Positions 1-9,001 are shown, counted from the stretch's first letter. The stretch is DNA of 64,000 bases from Bacillus yapensis (GCF_005280205.1 NZ_SUND01000013.1:62001-126000); one strand, 5' to 3'. Notes: a model not told the origin generated them from the sequence alone. Numbers and translations: made by a program.

Positions 1-59
1 TATTAGGTAAAAACCCATTTCAAGGAGAACAAGTTACTAGGTCAATGACTAAAGAATAG
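1..59 (+). CDS. 3' end of an unidentified protein (partial)
   Basis: An open frame enters from the window edge and stops at TAG 57-59, giving a tail that ends VTRSMTKE. It is too short to identify. It lies 36 bases before the next start in the same direction, so the two could be co-transcribed. The frame could be chance, since only 18 codons are visible. Confidence 0.35.
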   Translation, partial: LGKNPFQGEQVTRSMTKE

Positions 60-95
60 GATGACGTGAACTCAATAATGTTAGGAGTGCATTTT

Positions 96-554
96 ATGTA
101 TCCACTAAATCCGTATTATCAATTTCCTTATACTCAGGAAGCCTATTTATCAGCTAATCCATTCCAAGAGGACATCATTTACAACTCAGACGTTGACGAA
201 AGACTATTTGGCCAATTTTTTCCTCCAATAGGGTTTCCACCAGGACAGCAGCCTGGATTTCAACCTCCGTTTGGGCCACCTAGTCAAGGTCAAGGGGGAG
301 GCCCACCAACAACGCCACCGCCATCTTTTGTTCCCACGCAAGCACAACAAGTAGAAGCTTTTGCTGTTGACCCGGGTGGTATTAGAAGATGTCTATTTAG
401 GTTTACTTACGTCTGGCTTAGAGGCTTTCAGCAATTTTGGTTTTATCCAATCTTTGTCGGTCGAAACTCTATTGCCGGATGGCGTTGGAATGGATTTAGA
501 TGGGTCTATTTTGGTATAAGTCTACGACAAATTCAGTCGTTTTCTTGCTTTTAA
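96..554 (+). CDS. Pro/Gly-rich small protein with aromatic C-terminal domain
   Basis: This is a 152-residue protein of unknown function. ATG 96 is chosen because TTAGGAG at 81-87 sits 8 bases before it; an upstream GTG at 66 has no such site. The protein has no signal peptide. Residues about 40-95 are rich in Pro, Gly and Gln (FPPGQQPGFQPPFGPP). The last 50 residues form a compact domain dense in Trp, Phe, Tyr and Arg, with single Cys residues near each end (RRCLFRFTYVWLRGFQQFWF ... SFSCF). Similar proteins occur in Bacillaceae under uninformative names. The Pro/Gly stretch plus aromatic domain would fit a spore or surface protein, but that is inference. Confidence 0.75.
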   Translation: MYPLNPYYQFPYTQEAYLSANPFQEDIIYNSDVDERLFGQFFPPIGFPPGQQPGFQPPFGPPSQGQGGGPPTTPPPSFVPTQAQQVEAFAVDPGGIRRCLFRFTYVWLRGFQQFWFYPIFVGRNSIAGWRWNGFRWVYFGISLRQIQSFSCF

Positions 555-885
555 CAAATGGAGATTGAAGAAATTCCATATAAGTTGGAATGCAGAACCA
601 GAGATACACAATCATCTAAACTGACAAGTGCGATACTTTTAAAATTAGGTATCCTCTTTTTTTTTGAGTAATTAACCTAACCGATGTGAGGAAATTGAGG
701 TAACGGGTGCATTCACCGAAGAAAAAGGATTAAGGTTCGCTAAGGGGAATGTACTAATGAACATTATGATCTAGTTGAATAACTTGTACCTTAAATCTTA
801 ACTTCTAGGAGGAAGTGAGGATTTTTTGTTGAACACTAGAATTATAATATTATGAAAATTAATTGCGTCGGGAGGAATATTTAGT
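555..885. other. Intergenic region without recognised gene
   Basis: About 330 bases with no supported ORF. A TATAAT at 843-848 could be the -10 box for the gene at 886, but no good -35 is visible. An AGGAGG at 808-813 precedes only a very short frame. No terminator hairpin follows the Pro-rich gene; the T-run near 657-666 has no stem. Confidence 0.4.
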
Positions 886-1332
886 ATGGCCTTTATGAAA
901 GTTAGAAAAGAATTCAAGGTTGTTGGTTTAAAAGGAAGTGGGGAGTTTATTAACTTCGGTAATGAAGTTCCTTTGCTTGCAAAGCAAGTATTAAGTCGTG
1001 CAAACGAAATACTAGATCCAACAGAAACCGAAATCGCATTATTTGAACCTAAGCGGGATGAAGAACATAGGATAGGTCAATATTATGTAGGATTAATTGT
1101 AAATGAACGATTAAGTAAAGTTCCCATAGGAATGGATTATATGGAAACAAATAAAAGTTATGTAACTACAAGGGGAAATATATCAAATTTGGGGGAACTT
1201 CATGTTCAATTATTGAATTGGTCAGAAGAACAAGGTTATCAAAGAGATCTTGATTCTTATATTGTAGAGACATATCACCCCATTGGGGACGGAGAAGAAG
1301 AGGTACAGATTTACTTACCTATTAAATCTTAA
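886..1332 (+). CDS. GyrI-like / AraC effector-binding domain protein
   Basis: A 148-residue stand-alone ligand-binding domain of the GyrI-like (SHS2, AraC E-binding) type. The sequence runs FKVVGLKGSGEF at the N-terminus, a middle strand YYVGLIVNE, and a closing pattern LDSYIVETYHPI...VQIYLPIK that is typical of this fold. GGGAGG at 870-875 supports ATG 886. In other bacteria such domains bind amphipathic or cationic compounds, either fused to a MerR/AraC DNA-binding domain or free. It lies 177 bases upstream of a MerR-family gene on the same strand, so a sensor and regulator partnership is possible. The ligand is unknown. Confidence 0.75.
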   Translation: MAFMKVRKEFKVVGLKGSGEFINFGNEVPLLAKQVLSRANEILDPTETEIALFEPKRDEEHRIGQYYVGLIVNERLSKVPIGMDYMETNKSYVTTRGNISNLGELHVQLLNWSEEQGYQRDLDSYIVETYHPIGDGEEEVQIYLPIKS

Positions 1333-1458
1333 AGAGTTACATATACAATAAAGGAAAATTGGACAAATACATAAATACTTAATGGCATACAAATGTTTTG
1401 AATAAAAAATATGCTCGAAGCTACATATTAGTAGACCTGAAACAAGGATAAATAATTA

Positions 1459-1489
1459 TTGACTACCACCTTGGGTGCTAGTTTATGCT
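1459..1489 (+). promoter_or_regulatory. MerR-type promoter with 19-bp spacer and central dyad
   Basis: A -35 box TTGACT (1459-1464) and a -10 box TATGCT (1484-1489) are separated by 19 bases, the over-long spacing typical of MerR-regulated promoters. The spacer holds an inverted repeat, ACTACCACCT (1462-1471) against GGGTGCTAGT (1473-1482), matching at 8 of 10 positions. The gene directly downstream is a MerR regulator, so autoregulation is the simple reading. Transcription would start near 1496, leaving a leader of only about 14 bases. Confidence 0.65.
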
Positions 1490-1509
1490 TCTTTTGAGAG
1501 GTGATAAAT

Positions 1510-2388
1510 ATGCTAATTAACGAAGCGAGTAAGTTAACAAATTTGACTAAAAAGGCTATTGAATATTACATAGAACAAGAATTAGTATTTCCTAATGTTT
1601 TAGAAAACGGGTACCGAGATTTCAGTGAAAATGACGTTGAATGTTTAAAAAAGATTTATGTTTTCCGTAAGCTTGGACTCAGTATAGAGGAGATTAAGGC
1701 AGTTCTTGCCGATGAGACAAACAACACATTGCAAAAAATATCGGTACTTAAAGAATTATCTATTCAGAGGGAACAGGCAAAAAAAGCTATTCTTGAGAAA
1801 CTTAGTTCTGGCAAAAATTATTCTGAACTAAGTATGGAACTGAGAGCTATTGAACAGAGTTCGACTGTAACTGAAAAACTACTAGATGCGTTTCCAGGAT
1901 ACTTCGGTCGATTTATTTGTCTGCACTTTGCGCGATTTTTGGATGAGCCTATTACGACCTCAGAGCAGCAATCCGCCTATGAAGAAATAATAGCATTTCT
2001 GGATAATGTACCATCATTGCAGTTTACTGAAGACTTGCAAAGATTCTTAATGGAAAGCACAGAGCATATGAACACAGAAAATATTCGAGACCTTATAGAG
2101 AATTATAGGGAATCAATTGAAAATGCCGATGAATTCTTGTCAGAAAACAAGGAAGTTATAGAGCGATACTTGGCATATAAGCAGTCCGAAGAATACAAAA
2201 ATTCACCAATCTATAAAATCCAAACCATTCTTAAAGAGTTTAATAATACAAATGGTTATTATGATGTATTTATTCCTGCCATGAAAAAATTAAGTGTTTC
2301 TTATTCGGAGTATTTTAAGCAGATAGAAGTAGCAAACGAAAAATTATCATTACATTACCCAGAAATAAATAACTTCAATAAGGAGTAA
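1510..2388 (+). CDS. MerR family transcriptional regulator
   Basis: A 292-residue regulator. The N-terminal 70 residues are a MerR winged helix (INEASKLTNLTKKAIEYYIE, then NGYRDFSENDVECLKKIYVF). A coiled linker and a long C-terminal region follow, with no recognised domain but many charged helices. ATG 1510 is preferred over GTG 1501 because AGAGGTG at 1497-1503 is placed correctly only for the ATG. There is no Cys cluster for metal sensing, so a metal sensor is unlikely. The promoter just upstream has the 19-bp spacing and dyad expected for a MerR target, which suggests autoregulation. Confidence 0.85.
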   Translation: MLINEASKLTNLTKKAIEYYIEQELVFPNVLENGYRDFSENDVECLKKIYVFRKLGLSIEEIKAVLADETNNTLQKISVLKELSIQREQAKKAILEKLSSGKNYSELSMELRAIEQSSTVTEKLLDAFPGYFGRFICLHFARFLDEPITTSEQQSAYEEIIAFLDNVPSLQFTEDLQRFLMESTEHMNTENIRDLIENYRESIENADEFLSENKEVIERYLAYKQSEEYKNSPIYKIQTILKEFNNTNGYYDVFIPAMKKLSVSYSEYFKQIEVANEKLSLHYPEINNFNKE

Positions 2389-2585
2389 AGCTTGTTTATA
2401 TTATTTCAGCTTTTCGGGTAAGGGAAAAGCCTCTGAGGTAAAATATGGGATATAATGATTTGAGGGAGATGCATAACATAATTGTTGGAGTACCGATAGA
2501 TTATTTGTGCGGTATAAACGATTACAATTGACTAAGGTTATATAGTATTTCCAATAACATATTAATATATTTTTAGGAGGCTGCT

Positions 2586-3602
2586 ATGCTTACAATTGGT
2601 TATATTGGAAATGGGAAAAGTACGAACAGATATCATCTGCCTTTCGTCCTTCAACGAGAAAATATAAATGTAAAAACGATTTATCAAAGAAATCCTGAAA
2701 ATGAAAGCTGGAAGAGAATTGCTGGAGTCAATTATACTTCCAATCTAGAAGAATTATTGAATGATGAGGAGATAGGGCTTATTGTCGTTTGTACAAGACA
2801 CGACAGTCATTATGATTATGCAAAACTAGTTTTAGAACATAATAAACACTGTTTGGTTGAAAAACCTTTTATGGAAACGTCTGAGCAAGCAAAAGAAATA
2901 TTTGCACTAGCCAGAGAGAAAGGATTGATTGTTCAGGCCTATCAAAACAGACGTTTTGACAGTGACTTTTTAACGGTTCAAAAGGTCATTGAGGATGGAA
3001 AACTAGGAGACTTACTAGAAGTGGAAATGCATTATGATTATTACCGTCCTGAAGTTCCCGAATCTGTTCATCATTTTGATCCTGCGTCGTCCTATTTGTA
3101 TGGACATGGCTGTCATACATTGGATCAGGTCATAAGCTATTTTGGCGAGCCGGATCGTATCCATTATGATGTAAGACAATTATTGGGACAAGGAAGAATG
3201 AATGATTATTTTGATTTGGATTTGTATTATGGTGAGTTAAAAGTATCCGTGAAATCCAGTTACTTTAGATTGAAAGAAAGACCAAGCTTCGTTGTATACG
3301 GCAAAAAGGGATGCTTTGTGAAGGAAACAAAGGACCGCCAGGAAGAGCATTTGAAGTTATTTTATATGCCAGATAACAAAGATTTTGGAGTAGATACATT
3401 GCAGCATTATGGAATGATAACTTTTATTGATGAAGAAGGAACAGTCCACGAAGAAAAAGTGAAATCCGTTACAGGTGATTATGGAAGAGTGTATGATGAT
3501 TTATATGAAAGTATCATAAATGGGAAAGCTAAAACGATTACGGACGAACAGACAGTACTACAAATGGAAATATTGGAAACTGGGGTTAGGAATCTAAAAT
3601 AA
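2586..3602 (+). CDS. Gfo/Idh/MocA family oxidoreductase, YhhX-like
   Basis: A 338-residue NAD(P)-dependent oxidoreductase. The N-terminal Rossmann domain begins GYIGNGKSTNRYHLPFVL, an unusual form of the glycine motif that closely matches E. coli YhhX, a family member of unsettled substrate. The family hallmark EKPF lies at residues 92-95, followed by YQNRRFDSDF, also shared with YhhX. The C-terminal alpha/beta domain carries GHGCHTLDQVISYFG, where the conserved His is the usual active-site residue of the family. AGGAGG directly upstream supports the start. A strong terminator follows, so it is probably monocistronic. The substrate is likely a sugar or polyol derivative. Confidence 0.88.
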   Translation: MLTIGYIGNGKSTNRYHLPFVLQRENINVKTIYQRNPENESWKRIAGVNYTSNLEELLNDEEIGLIVVCTRHDSHYDYAKLVLEHNKHCLVEKPFMETSEQAKEIFALAREKGLIVQAYQNRRFDSDFLTVQKVIEDGKLGDLLEVEMHYDYYRPEVPESVHHFDPASSYLYGHGCHTLDQVISYFGEPDRIHYDVRQLLGQGRMNDYFDLDLYYGELKVSVKSSYFRLKERPSFVVYGKKGCFVKETKDRQEEHLKLFYMPDNKDFGVDTLQHYGMITFIDEEGTVHEEKVKSVTGDYGRVYDDLYESIINGKAKTITDEQTVLQMEILETGVRNLK

Positions 3603-3622
3603 TTGAATACGAAATAATCCGC

Positions 3623-3657
3623 AAAAAATGCTCAGCAATTGAACTGAGCATTTTTTT
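3623..3657. terminator. Bidirectional Rho-independent terminator
   Basis: The stem ATGCTCAG / CTGAGCAT has a short AT-rich loop, with A-run before and T-run after, so it works on both strands. It separates the YhhX-like gene (+) from the response regulator (-). Confidence 0.85.
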
Positions 3658-3677
3658 GTAAAACCGAACCCGTCTAA

Positions 3678-4322
3678 TCAAGCTTTATAATGTTTAAAAG
3701 CATATGCTGCAAGCTGCACTCGGTTTTCGACCTCTAATTTTTCTAGTAGGTTTTTAATATGGTTTTTCACCGTGTTTTCGGAAATGAAAAGTTGTTCGGC
3801 GATTTGTTTGTTTGTAATTCCTTTTGCAATTAATAAAAGAATTTCTCGTTCTCTTGGTGTTAAGGATTTTTCGAGAGCGGAATTCTGTAAGTCGTTTTCG
3901 CGAAATTGATAAAGCAGTTTGTTCGCAATTCCACGCGTTTTTTCACTAGACCCTTCTACGACGGAGAGCAGATATTCAAGCCAATCATCTGGGTCCATAT
4001 TTTTCAATAAATACCCCTGGGCACCATATTGAACTGCAGTAAAAAGGTCAGCTACATCATCTGAAACACTTAACATGATGACTTTCATATAAGGAGATTT
4101 CTCCTTAATGATTTTTGTTGCTTCTAATCCATTCATCTTCGGCATTTCAATATCCATCAGAATAATATCTGGAGAATGTAGTTGACTAAGTTCAATTGCT
4201 TCTATCCCATTTTTCGCTTGAGCCACAATACTAAATTTAGGATGGTCCTCAAGCATGACTGAGATTGCCTCACGTGCATGGGGAGGATCATCGGCAATCA
4301 TTACTCTAAAAGGATTCGTCAT
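3678..4322 (-). CDS. NarL/FixJ-type response regulator (LuxR HTH)
   Basis: A 214-residue response regulator. The receiver domain has the acidic pair ADD near residue 10, the phospho-acceptor Asp57 in ILMDIEMPKMNG, and the conserved Lys of the YLLKNMDPDD segment. Residues about 148-205 are a LuxR helix-turn-helix (SLTPREREILLLIAKG ... ISENTVKNHIKNLLEKL). GAGAGGG upstream supports ATG 4322. The start overlaps the 3' end of the sensor kinase gene by 17 bases, so the two are translationally linked as one two-component system. The arrangement resembles the LiaR/YxjL group of Bacillus; the stimulus is not visible in the sequence. Confidence 0.92.
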   Translation of the reverse strand: MTNPFRVMIADDPPHAREAISVMLEDHPKFSIVAQAKNGIEAIELSQLHSPDIILMDIEMPKMNGLEATKIIKEKSPYMKVIMLSVSDDVADLFTAVQYGAQGYLLKNMDPDDWLEYLLSVVEGSSEKTRGIANKLLYQFRENDLQNSALEKSLTPREREILLLIAKGITNKQIAEQLFISENTVKNHIKNLLEKLEVENRVQLAAYAFKHYKA

Positions 4323-5115
4323 GTTTCTTATTCCCTCTCAATTTAATTTTTGTTCCTCGATTGAGTGCTGTATCAAACTCAATTTGAGCACCCAATTTTT
4401 CTGCTCGTTCCTTTACCATAGAAAGTCCATATTGTTTGGAACCAATTTTAGCATAGTCAAATCCACAACCATTATCTTCAATGCTCATTTCCCATTCATC
4501 ATTGCGAACATCTAACTTGAAGCAGACAGAATCAGCACTCGAGTGTTTTCTTATATTCATAAAGGCCTCTTGAATGATGCCAAAAAGCTGGATTTCATCA
4601 GCTGGGGTGAAATATTTATCGATAAAATGGATATCCGTTTCGATGTCAATTCCAGAAACTGCTGTCCATTCTTCGAACCAATTATCAATTCTATTTGTAA
4701 AATGAATCTGCTCGTCCGGATTCATACGCAAGTTAAAAATGGCTTGTCGTAACTGTGTATCAATGGAATTTACAAGAGAATCAGCTTCTTTATGTTTTCC
4801 TTTTTTCATATGAACTCGAAGTAAGAAAAGAGTTTGCGCAATGCTGTCATGCAATTCTTTTGCTAATCTCTCTCTTTCTTCGTAGATGACTCTCATTTCT
4901 CTTTCTTTTGTGATTCTTTGATTTTTTATCTCAATGGTTTTAAACATCCATGTGGCGAAAATGTATGATATCAAGAAAGTTAAGATGGTAATAACATAGT
5001 TCCCAGTCTCCATCGAAAGATGATGAAGAAAGATACTATGTCGGAAAAACTCAAAACCTCCGATTATGAGTGTAGGAATTAATATTGTGAACAGCTTCAA
5101 ATAACGGTAGGACAT
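4306..5115 (-). CDS. Two-component sensor histidine kinase (HisKA_3)
   Basis: A 269-residue membrane kinase and partner of the overlapping response regulator. Two transmembrane segments (about residues 8-28 and 38-58) are joined by a very short outer loop, so sensing is probably within the membrane, as in the intramembrane-sensing group. The dimerisation domain carries the phosphorylated His89 in RLAKELHDSIAQTLF. The ATPase domain has the N box (IIQEAFMNIRKHSSAD), the DNGCGFD box and the GLSMVKERAEKLGA box. AAAGGAG upstream supports the start. It is divergent from ycnI, which makes ycnI a candidate target, but no operator was identified. Confidence 0.92.
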   Translation of the reverse strand: MSYRYLKLFTILIPTLIIGGFEFFRHSIFLHHLSMETGNYVITILTFLISYIFATWMFKTIEIKNQRITKEREMRVIYEERERLAKELHDSIAQTLFLLRVHMKKGKHKEADSLVNSIDTQLRQAIFNLRMNPDEQIHFTNRIDNWFEEWTAVSGIDIETDIHFIDKYFTPADEIQLFGIIQEAFMNIRKHSSADSVCFKLDVRNDEWEMSIEDNGCGFDYAKIGSKQYGLSMVKERAEKLGAQIEFDTALNRGTKIKLRGNKKHDESF

Positions 5116-5319
5116 CCTGTCATTCTCCTTTAAAAAGCATTGCTAGCTTTAACGATACATCAATGTGAATGTTTTATGAACATTTATAAATGGATTGATA
5201 AAAAAATAGCCCCTTTGAGTCATATTAAAGTTTAAGAGAAAAACGTACTTTTATATAGGTAGACTTTTAGAAGAATTCGTTACGAAAATAATTATAGAAT
5301 TGATAGGAGAGTTTCAAAA

Positions 5320-5958
5320 ATGAAAAAGGTATTAACATATACAGCCTCAGTAGTTGGCGCATTTTTCTTATTTGCGAGTGCCGCTAGTGCCCATGTAACG
5401 GTTGCACCAGCAGAAACGACACAAGGTAAATATGAAGTGTTTACCGTTAAAGTTCCTTCCGAAAAAGAAGAGGTTTCAACTAAAAAAGTAGAAGTGACAG
5501 TTCCAGACGAAGTGAACATTTCTCGATTAGAACCAAAAGCAGGCTGGACTTATGAAGTGGAAAAGGATGCGACTGAAAAAATCACGAAAATAATATGGAC
5601 AGCAGAAGGAGACGGTTTATCTCCAATTGAATTCGGAATGTTTAATATGTCAGGGAAAGTGGCTGACGATGCAACTGAAATCGTTTGGAAAGCTTATCAA
5701 ACATACACAGATGGAAGTGTAGTCGAATGGGTTGGAGCAGAAGGTGCAGATACGCCTGCTTCAGTCACTACTGTACAACCAGGAGATGGTTCAAGTGATG
5801 GACATGGTGTTTCACATGAGGGTGCGTCTAACGTAGCTAGTGATAACGAAGAAGCAGAAGAAACGACTACTAGTAATACACCATTCTATCTTTCAATCGT
5901 AGCTCTAATCGCAGCATTAGTAGCCGTCGTTTTATCTTTGAAAAAGAGAAGAAATTAA
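5320..5958 (+). CDS. ycnI: YcnI-type copper-binding protein (DUF1775)
   Basis: A 212-residue exported protein. A signal peptide of about 24 residues ends ASA, leaving His25 as the mature N-terminus (HVTVAPAET). In B. subtilis YcnI this His forms a mono-histidine brace for Cu(II) together with a Glu; the conserved Glu and Trp positions are present here (EVFTVKVP, GWTYEVEK). After the DUF1775 domain comes an acidic linker and a C-terminal membrane anchor (LIAALVAVVLSLKKRRN). The copper transporter YcnJ and repressor YcnK found beside it in B. subtilis are absent here; a two-component system sits upstream instead. A good AGGAG site precedes the ATG. Confidence 0.92.
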   Translation: MKKVLTYTASVVGAFFLFASAASAHVTVAPAETTQGKYEVFTVKVPSEKEEVSTKKVEVTVPDEVNISRLEPKAGWTYEVEKDATEKITKIIWTAEGDGLSPIEFGMFNMSGKVADDATEIVWKAYQTYTDGSVVEWVGAEGADTPASVTTVQPGDGSSDGHGVSHEGASNVASDNEEAEETTTSNTPFYLSIVALIAALVAVVLSLKKRRN

Positions 5959-5974
5959 TATCTTTAGAATAAAC

Positions 5975-6020
5975 AGCCCGTATCAAATGTGCTTGAGCAC
6001 CTTGATACGGGCTATTTTTA
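5975..6020 (+). terminator. Terminator of ycnI
   Basis: A 12-bp stem, AGCCCGTATCAA (5975-5986) with TTGATACGGGCT (6002-6013), is followed by ATTTTTA. It also separates ycnI from the convergent adhE. Confidence 0.85.
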
Positions 6021-6058
6021 TAACAAATGAGAGGGAATCCTAATTTGCGATCATTCTT

Positions 6059-8653
6059 TTACCAAGCCTTACGATAGATCTCAGCTAACTCAGAAACAAG
6101 TGGCAGCTTAGGATTTGCTGTTGTACATTGGTCCTCAAATGCTCTTTCTGCTAGAAAATCGATTTTGCTTTCGAATTCGACTTTGTTTACGCCGTTCGCC
6201 TTAATGGACATTGGAATGTACAGCTCTTCTGCTAGTTTGATCACTGCCTGAACGAGACTTTCCACACCTTCTTCAGTCGTCCGTGCAGGTAAGCCTAAAG
6301 CTCGGGCAATTTCCGCATAGCGTTTGTCCGCAACAAATTTTTCATACTTCGGAAAAGCTGCTAATTTGCTCGGCTTTGTTGCATTATAACGAATGACATG
6401 CGGCATTAAGATCGTATTGGCACGACCATGGGCAATATGGAATTCTCCTCCAAGCTTATGAGCTAAGCTATGATTGATGCCCAAGAAGGCATTTGCGAAG
6501 GCCATACCAGCAATGGTAGACGCATTATGCATTTTTTCTCGAGCGATTTCATCATTTCCGTTCCGATAAGCCCTCGGTAAATATTCAAATACGAGCTGGA
6601 TAGCCTTCATCGCTAAACCGTCAGTGTAATCATTGGCCATCACGGATACGTATGCCTCGATGGCGTGTGTTAAGACGTCCATTCCCGTATCAGCAGTCAC
6701 ATGCTTTGGCACGGTCATGACAAACTGAGGGTCAACAATGGCCACATCAGGTGTAAGCTCGTAGTCAGCCAGTGGATATTTAATATTCGCCTTCTTATCG
6801 GTAATAACAGAGAAGGAGGTTACCTCAGATCCTGTACCAGAAGTTGTTGGGATGGCGACAAACTGAGCTTTTTCTCCGAGTCTAGGATACTTCACTAGAC
6901 GTTTACGGATATCGAGAAATTTTTGTTTTAGTCCAAAGAAATCAACATCTGGATGCTCATAAAATAACCACATTCCTTTAGCAGCATCCATGGCTGAACC
7001 ACCACCGAGTGCGATAATGACATCTGGTTGGAAACTAGCCATCATTTCTGCACCTTTCATTACTGTTTCAATGGATGGATCTGGTTCAACGTCTGAAAAA
7101 ATTTCACAGTGTACATAGTCAGGACGTTTTCTTAAATAATAGAGAACCTTATCCACATATCCCAGCTTCACCATTCCAGGATCCGTTACAATGAGGGCTC
7201 TTGATATATTCGGCATTTTCGCTAAATATTGAGTCGAGTTTTTCTCGAAATAGATTTTTGGTGGAACCTTGAACCATTGCATATTGACACTTCTTTTTGC
7301 GAGCTTTTTAATATTGACCAAATGAATCGCTCCTACATTTGTCGATACTGAGTTTCCTCCGAATGTTCCACATCCAAGTGTAAGGGAAGGGAGGTAGGCA
7401 TTATAAATATCTCCGATGGCACCTTGAGAAGAAGGGGCATTAACAATGATGCGTCCTGCTTTCATCCGTGCACCAAATTTACGAATGACCTCATCATTGG
7501 TGGAGTGAAGGACAGCAGAATGACCGAGCCCACCAAATTCCAACATTTCCTCTGCTCTCTTTAAGCCTTCTTCAAGGCTTTTTACTTTGTAGCATGCTAA
7601 AACTGGGCTTAGTTTTTCGCGAGAAAGGGGATATTCAGGTCCAACACCAGTTAATTCGGCCACTAAAATTTTTGTATCCTCAGGGACTTTTACACCAGCC
7701 ATTGCAGCAATTTTGGCAGCTGGCATCCCGACAATATCCGCATTGACAGCACAGGAATGTTCATTAATAACGAGCTTTTCGACTTTCCTATTCTCTTCTT
7801 CATTAAGGAAGTAGCAGCGATGCGCCCTCATTTCCCTTTTAACTGCGTCATAGATGTCCTTGTCAATAATAACGGCCTGTTCTGAAGCGCAAATCATTCC
7901 ATTATCAAAGGTTTTCGATAAGACCAAATCATTGACAGAACGCTGAATGTTGGCGGACTTTTCAATATAGCATGGCACGTTCCCAGGACCAACACCAAGA
8001 GCAGGCTTTCCTGAGCTGTAAGCAGATTTGACCATGCCTGAGCCACCTGTTGCGAGAATTAATGAGATATCTGGATGATTCATAAGCAAACGAGTGGCTT
8101 CAAGTGATGGCTTTTCAATCCATTGAATGCAGTGCTCGGGGGCACCAGCCAAAATGGCTGCATCTCGTAATGTGCGAGCTGCTTCACTACTGCATTTTTG
8201 AGCAGAAGGGTGAAAAGCAAAAATGATTGGATTGCGTGTTTTGATTGAGATTAGAGTTTTAAACATCGTAGTGGAAGTTGGGTTTGTTACCGGAGTGACG
8301 CCAGCAATAACACCAACCGGTTCAGCAATTTCTATGATTCCTTCGTGCTCATTTTCATTGATGATGCCGACGGTTTTATTGTATTTAATATTGTGATAAA
8401 CGTATTCAGTTGCAAACATGTTTTTAATGATTTTATCCTCATAGACGCCACGACCTGTTTCTTCCACGGCAAGCTTTGCGAGTGGCATATGCTTATCTAA
8501 GCCAGCAAGCGCCATTTGCTTCACAATGTCATCTACCATTTCTTGGTCAAAATCATTAAATTCTTTTAGAGCTTGTCGACCATTTTCTACAAGACGGTTA
8601 ATCATTTCGGTTACAGAGTTGTCAGTGGTTAACGCTTTTTCTTTAATAGCCAT
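6059..8653 (-). CDS. adhE: Bifunctional acetaldehyde-CoA/alcohol dehydrogenase AdhE
   Basis: An 864-residue fermentation enzyme that reduces acetyl-CoA to acetaldehyde and then to ethanol, regenerating NAD+. The N-terminal aldehyde dehydrogenase half (about 1-440) has the catalytic Cys255 in NGMICASEQ. The C-terminal iron-dependent alcohol dehydrogenase half has GGGSAMDAAK and the metal-binding histidines in HSLAHKLGGEFHIAHGRAN. Length is normal for the family. AGGAGGT lies 7 bases before the ATG. An 18-bp perfect palindrome matching the Rex operator, and also containing a TGTGA-N6-TCACA Fnr-type core, sits about 20 bases before the start codon, so induction at high NADH or low oxygen is expected. 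Confidence 0.97.
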   Translation of the reverse strand: MAIKEKALTTDNSVTEMINRLVENGRQALKEFNDFDQEMVDDIVKQMALAGLDKHMPLAKLAVEETGRGVYEDKIIKNMFATEYVYHNIKYNKTVGIINENEHEGIIEIAEPVGVIAGVTPVTNPTSTTMFKTLISIKTRNPIIFAFHPSAQKCSSEAARTLRDAAILAGAPEHCIQWIEKPSLEATRLLMNHPDISLILATGGSGMVKSAYSSGKPALGVGPGNVPCYIEKSANIQRSVNDLVLSKTFDNGMICASEQAVIIDKDIYDAVKREMRAHRCYFLNEEENRKVEKLVINEHSCAVNADIVGMPAAKIAAMAGVKVPEDTKILVAELTGVGPEYPLSREKLSPVLACYKVKSLEEGLKRAEEMLEFGGLGHSAVLHSTNDEVIRKFGARMKAGRIIVNAPSSQGAIGDIYNAYLPSLTLGCGTFGGNSVSTNVGAIHLVNIKKLAKRSVNMQWFKVPPKIYFEKNSTQYLAKMPNISRALIVTDPGMVKLGYVDKVLYYLRKRPDYVHCEIFSDVEPDPSIETVMKGAEMMASFQPDVIIALGGGSAMDAAKGMWLFYEHPDVDFFGLKQKFLDIRKRLVKYPRLGEKAQFVAIPTTSGTGSEVTSFSVITDKKANIKYPLADYELTPDVAIVDPQFVMTVPKHVTADTGMDVLTHAIEAYVSVMANDYTDGLAMKAIQLVFEYLPRAYRNGNDEIAREKMHNASTIAGMAFANAFLGINHSLAHKLGGEFHIAHGRANTILMPHVIRYNATKPSKLAAFPKYEKFVADKRYAEIARALGLPARTTEEGVESLVQAVIKLAEELYIPMSIKANGVNKVEFESKIDFLAERAFEDQCTTANPKLPLVSELAEIYRKAW

Positions 8654-8672
8654 TTCTCATACCTCCAAAAGT

Positions 8673-8690
8673 TTGTGAAATATTTCACAA
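8673..8690 (-). promoter_or_regulatory. Rex (and Fnr-like) operator of adhE
   Basis: TTGTGAAATATTTCACAA is a perfect 18-bp palindrome and fits the Rex consensus TTGTGAA-N4-TTCACAA. The inner 16 bases also fit the Bacillus Fnr pattern TGTGA-N6-TCACA. It lies 20 bases upstream of the adhE start codon, a position suited to repression. Confidence 0.85.
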
Positions 8691-8714
8691 GTATTTTCAA
8701 AAAAAATTGAGCGT

Positions 8715-8942
8715 TTATGCACTTACTGGATTTCTAGGGAGTTTCTCGAACGTGATATCTGATAGGATTTTTGAGCATTTCTTTACAATAATGAGATAGT
8801 TTGTTGTCCAAATATAGGAGGGAAGCGGGTCATTCTCATGAAACATCATTGCTTCGAATTCATCTCCAATTAATTCTTCGAAAACATTTTGTGAATAGGT
8901 TTCAGCATCAGTGGAAAAAGGTTTCCACTCAAAAATAATCAT
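8715..8942 (-). CDS. Small acidic protein upstream of adhE, unknown function
   Basis: A 75-residue protein that I do not recognise. AAAGGAGTGAT lies 6-8 bases before the ATG, a very strong site, and the gene ends 61 bases before adhE on the same strand with the Rex palindrome between them. It is acidic in its first half (FEELIGDEFEAMMFHENDPLPSY), then carries a hydrophobic strand (NYLIIVKKCSKIL) with a single Cys. There is no signal peptide or clear membrane helix. A second, imperfect Rex-type site lies upstream at 9002-9019, so its expression is probably linked to redox state. The function is open. Confidence 0.7.
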   Translation of the reverse strand: MIIFEWKPFSTDAETYSQNVFEELIGDEFEAMMFHENDPLPSYIWTTNYLIIVKKCSKILSDITFEKLPRNPVSA

Positions 8943-9001
8943 TCTGTATCACTCCTTTTGTATTTCTTGAAATTAGAATACCATATATTCTCAATAATAA
9001 T

